Source of the DNA: Syntrophomonadaceae bacterium
Lineage (GTDB): Bacteria > Bacillota > Dethiobacteria > SKNC01
Direction: 5' to 3'
DNA: 8,209 nucleotides
Assembly: GCA_003555415.1 (NCBI GenBank)
Contig: PWHX01000099.1
Span: forward strand, 1 to 8,209
The notes beneath the pieces were generated by a model. The model saw only the letters and a program-made list of their open reading frames with translations. It ran no database searches and was not told the origin of the DNA. A program made the position numbers and the translations under genes. Of the stretch, positions 6,551-8,209 are shown one piece after another (the stretch's first letter is position 1; the number at the start of each line of letters is the position of its first letter).

Positions 6551-6976
6551 ATGATCTGGACAAGAAAGAAAGAAAATGGCTTTGTTCTTATAATTATATT
6601 ATTTTCTATGTCTATATTGATGCTGCTGAGTAGCAGTCTTTTAAAATATACCCAGCAGGAAGTAAATATAGCATTAAACCTGAGGGAAAACATGAAGGCT
6701 CTTTATGCAGCTGAAGCTGGGATAGAGCTGGCCTTGGCTATATTAAATGAAGACTATACCTATAAAAGTCAGGGAACTGTGATAGAAACAGATATTGGCC
6801 AGGGATATTTCCGGGTTTCATTGGATAGAATTGTGGGGGATAAAAGGCGTGTTACTTCCCTGGGGCAGGTAGGAAAAGCCCGTCATACAGTTACAGTAGA
6901 GGTAGAAAATGTAAGTATGGAGAATACTTCAGAAACTACAGAAACAGAGGTAACAGTCAAATGGTTAAGGCCGTAA
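6551..6976 (+). CDS. Minor prepilin-like protein, PilX/GspK-type N-terminus
   Basis: Predicted minor pilin. The N-terminus reads KKENG (Gly10), then mature FVLIIILFSMSILMLLSSSLL. This is a class III-like signal, but mature position +5 is Ile rather than the usual Glu. PilX and GspK proteins commonly lack Glu5, and the segment AAEAGIELALAIL about 40 residues after the cleavage site is the signature of the PilX N-terminal family. The length of 141 residues is short for GspK and nearer PilX. The C-terminal region is beta-rich and ends in a Thr/Glu-rich segment (NTSETTETEVTV). ATG 6551 follows the previous stop by two bases, with AAAGGA just upstream. It sits where PilX/GspK is expected, after the GspI- and GspJ-like genes. 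Confidence 0.82.
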   Translation: MIWTRKKENGFVLIIILFSMSILMLLSSSLLKYTQQEVNIALNLRENMKALYAAEAGIELALAILNEDYTYKSQGTVIETDIGQGYFRVSLDRIVGDKRRVTSLGQVGKARHTVTVEVENVSMENTSETTETEVTVKWLRP

Positions 6977-7014
6977 AGATGATATACTTTAACCAGGTAA
7001 TTTTTAAGGTGAAG

Positions 7015-7467
7015 ATGTATATTAGCCAGAAAAGGGGTACATCACTGTTGGAGGTTATGTTAGTAATAGTTTTGCTGGGCATTTTAACGTCAATTGTCTA
7101 TCCCAAAATGGGAGGAAACAGGGAATACTATATGCTTGAATCTACGGCCAGGAACCTGGCTGTACATATGCGCCGGGCCCAGAGCCATGCTATTACTGCT
7201 AGCCAGAGAACACAGGTGGCATTTTTTACCAACTTTTATTATGTTGAGCTTTCTGGGGAAAGGGAATGGATAACCATCCCTGAAAAGATAAATATTGTAT
7301 ATAACAATTTTCCCGAACAATTCAACATCAGAACCCTCAGCTTTAACAATTTGGGGGCTCCAAATAAGGGAGGGCGGATAGCCTTTGAGAATGAAAAAGG
7401 GGACAGGCTCTACGTTATAGTAACTCCGGTTACGGGAAGAGTACGCATTGGAAGTGAAGCCCCTTAG
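7015..7467 (+). CDS. Minor prepilin, FimT/GspH-like
   Basis: Predicted minor pilin of the GspH/FimT family. The mature N-terminus TSLLEVMLVIVLLGILTSIV follows KRG and has Glu at +5. The helix is followed by the family pattern STARNLAVHMRRAQSHAITA, and the protein ends in the usual GRVRIG segment. I prefer ATG 7015: AGGTGA at 7007-7012 precedes it at suitable spacing, and the leader MYISQKRG is then 8 residues, like its neighbours. ATG 6961 (16-base overlap with the preceding gene, 26-residue leader) and ATG 6979 (AAGG at 6967-6970, 20-residue leader) are in frame and possible. The protein has 150 residues from 7015. It is the last gene of the pilus cluster and completes the H/I/J/K-like minor pilin set. 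Confidence 0.85.
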   Translation: MYISQKRGTSLLEVMLVIVLLGILTSIVYPKMGGNREYYMLESTARNLAVHMRRAQSHAITASQRTQVAFFTNFYYVELSGEREWITIPEKINIVYNNFPEQFNIRTLSFNNLGAPNKGGRIAFENEKGDRLYVIVTPVTGRVRIGSEAP

Positions 7468-7476
7468 CTATTAATT

Positions 7477-7537
7477 CCTAGCTTGAAGTGAAGTTATCTG
7501 GTATAAGATAAATATATTAATTATTGACAAGCTTAGG
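7477..7537. repeat. Imperfect inverted repeat across the pilus/aroK gap
   Basis: CCTAGCTTG (7477-7485) and CAAGCTTAGG (7528-7537) are inverted copies with one unpaired base, and a small TTATCT/AGATAA stem (7494-7511) lies between them. The right arm overlaps the aroK -35 box and spacer. It could be a weak terminator of the pilus transcript or an operator, but no GC-rich stem with an adjacent T-run is present. It may be chance in AT-rich DNA. Confidence 0.3.
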
Positions 7538-7552
7538 AAATTGCTATAAAAT
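7524..7552 (+). promoter_or_regulatory. Sigma-A-type promoter for aroK
   Basis: A perfect TTGACA (7524-7529) is separated by 17 bases from TAAAAT (7547-7552, five of six consensus bases). Transcription would start near 7559, about 30 bases before the aroK ATG. This suggests aroK is transcribed independently of the pilus operon. Confidence 0.7.
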
Positions 7553-7590
7553 TTTTAAAAGTTTTTTTTTACTCTTTTCTGGAGGAAAAT

Positions 7591-8118
7591 ATGAAAAACA
7601 TTATAATAACAGGTTTTATGGGTACTGGAAAAACAGTAGTGGGAAACGTACTGGCAAAAAAACTAAGTTGTTCCTTTGTGGATTTGGATACTTTGATAGA
7701 AGAAATGGAGGGTAAAAGTATTCCTGAAATATTTGCAGAAAAAGGCGAATATTATTTTCGCCAGGTTGAAACTAATGCTATCAAAGGAGCGCTCCAGGGG
7801 AAGACAAAGGTTATTTCTACCGGAGGAGGCGCTCTGCTAAAAAAAGAAAACCAACAGATGTTAATAAAAGGAGGAGCAGTAATCTGTCTTACAGCATCAG
7901 TTGAAGAAATATATAAAAGAGTTGGAACTGGGGAGGGTAGGCCTTTGTTGAAGGCGGAAGACCCCTTGAAAGTTATTAGAGAACTTTTAAAAAAAAGAGA
8001 AGATATTTACGGTAAAGTGCCTCATAAAATATCTACTAATGGAAAAAGTCCTGAGAAGATAGCAGAAGAAATTATATATCTTCTTAAGGAGAATGAATAT
8101 ATTCAAACTAATTTGTAA
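7591..8118 (+). CDS. aroK: Shikimate kinase
   Basis: Cytoplasmic enzyme that phosphorylates the 3-hydroxyl of shikimate with ATP, the fifth step of the shikimate pathway to chorismate and aromatic amino acids. The 175-residue length is normal for a stand-alone enzyme. Walker A is GFMGTGKT (8-15). The shikimate- and Mg-binding DLD is at Asp31-Asp33, with Arg57 (YYFRQVE) and STGGGAL (76-82) also contacting substrate. The lid segment GEGRPLL carries Arg117, and Arg136 (KKREDIY) is in the expected nucleotide-binding place. ATG 7591 is served by GGAGG at 7581-7585. It has its own promoter and is probably not a pilus gene. Pilus clusters followed by shikimate pathway genes are, as far as I know, a recurring arrangement in several bacterial groups. 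The gene looks intact. Confidence 0.96.
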   Translation: MKNIIITGFMGTGKTVVGNVLAKKLSCSFVDLDTLIEEMEGKSIPEIFAEKGEYYFRQVETNAIKGALQGKTKVISTGGGALLKKENQQMLIKGGAVICLTASVEEIYKRVGTGEGRPLLKAEDPLKVIRELLKKREDIYGKVPHKISTNGKSPEKIAEEIIYLLKENEYIQTNL

Positions 8119-8209
8119 TAAAATAATTGTAATAAAGGAATTATTTATATAAAAAACATTAAATAATAATAAATAATATATTATTAGTAGACATTATAAC
8201 TTAAATCTA
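8119..8209. other. AT-rich non-coding tail after aroK
   Basis: About 90 bases of very AT-rich sequence with no gene. They contain two A/T-only inverted repeats: AATAATT/AATTATT with a 10-base loop just after aroK, and TAATAATA/TATTATTA with a 7-base loop further on. Neither has GC pairs, so a terminator cannot be claimed. Confidence 0.4.

Noticed and set aside
8119..8209. A/T-only inverted repeats after aroK as a terminator
   Set aside because: The stems have no GC pairs and no clear T-run follows, and such repeats are expected by chance in DNA this AT-rich.

Overview
The window looks like AT-rich chromosomal DNA from a low-GC Firmicute, probably an anaerobic Clostridia- or Halanaerobiia-like bacterium. 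I base this on base composition, strong AAGGAGG-type ribosome binding sites, TTG/GTG starts and gene order. The lineage is inferred from style and synteny, not from a marker gene. pilM-pilN-pilO run straight into prepilin genes with no pilP or pilQ. This fits a monoderm envelope with no secretin, although those genes could lie elsewhere.

Layout. Positions 1-~700 hold an unrelated accessory stretch: the 3' end of an unrecognised gene (+) converging on a gene for a tandem helix-turn-helix protein (-). At about 695-705 this stretch abuts, in mid-gene, the C-terminal half of the type IV pilus motor gene pilB. Both the helix-turn-helix gene and pilB lack a credible start on their own side of this junction, so each seems cut there. 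From ~705 to 7467 there is one tightly packed + strand type IV pilus cluster: 'pilB, pilC (platform), pilD (prepilin peptidase), pilM, pilN, pilO (alignment complex), then four minor-prepilin-like genes of the PilV/GspI, PilW/GspJ, PilX/GspK and FimT/GspH kinds. Overlaps and gaps are mostly -11 to +20 bp. The exceptions are the pilD-pilM gap, which holds a perfect 10-bp hairpin, and the last junction, where the start is ambiguous. aroK (shikimate kinase) follows at 7591-8118 behind its own good sigma-A-type promoter. The last 90 bases are AT-rich and carry no gene.

How the genes work together. PilD would cleave the four prepilins after Gly. PilM (cytoplasm), PilN and PilO (membrane) would form the scaffold linking the PilB motor to the PilC platform. 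The four minor pilins together match the set that forms the initiating tip complex of type IV pili and type II secretion pseudopili. No major pilin gene and no retraction ATPase (pilT) lie in the window. As given, PilB lacks its N-terminal half, so this copy could not power assembly unless the full gene exists elsewhere or the junction is an assembly error. aroK belongs to aromatic amino acid synthesis and is a neighbour rather than a pilus gene.

I found no rRNA, tRNA, CRISPR array, transposase or complete mobile element. Most of the window is a conventional pilus locus. The observations most worth following are the pilB/helix-turn-helix junction and the hairpin in front of pilM.
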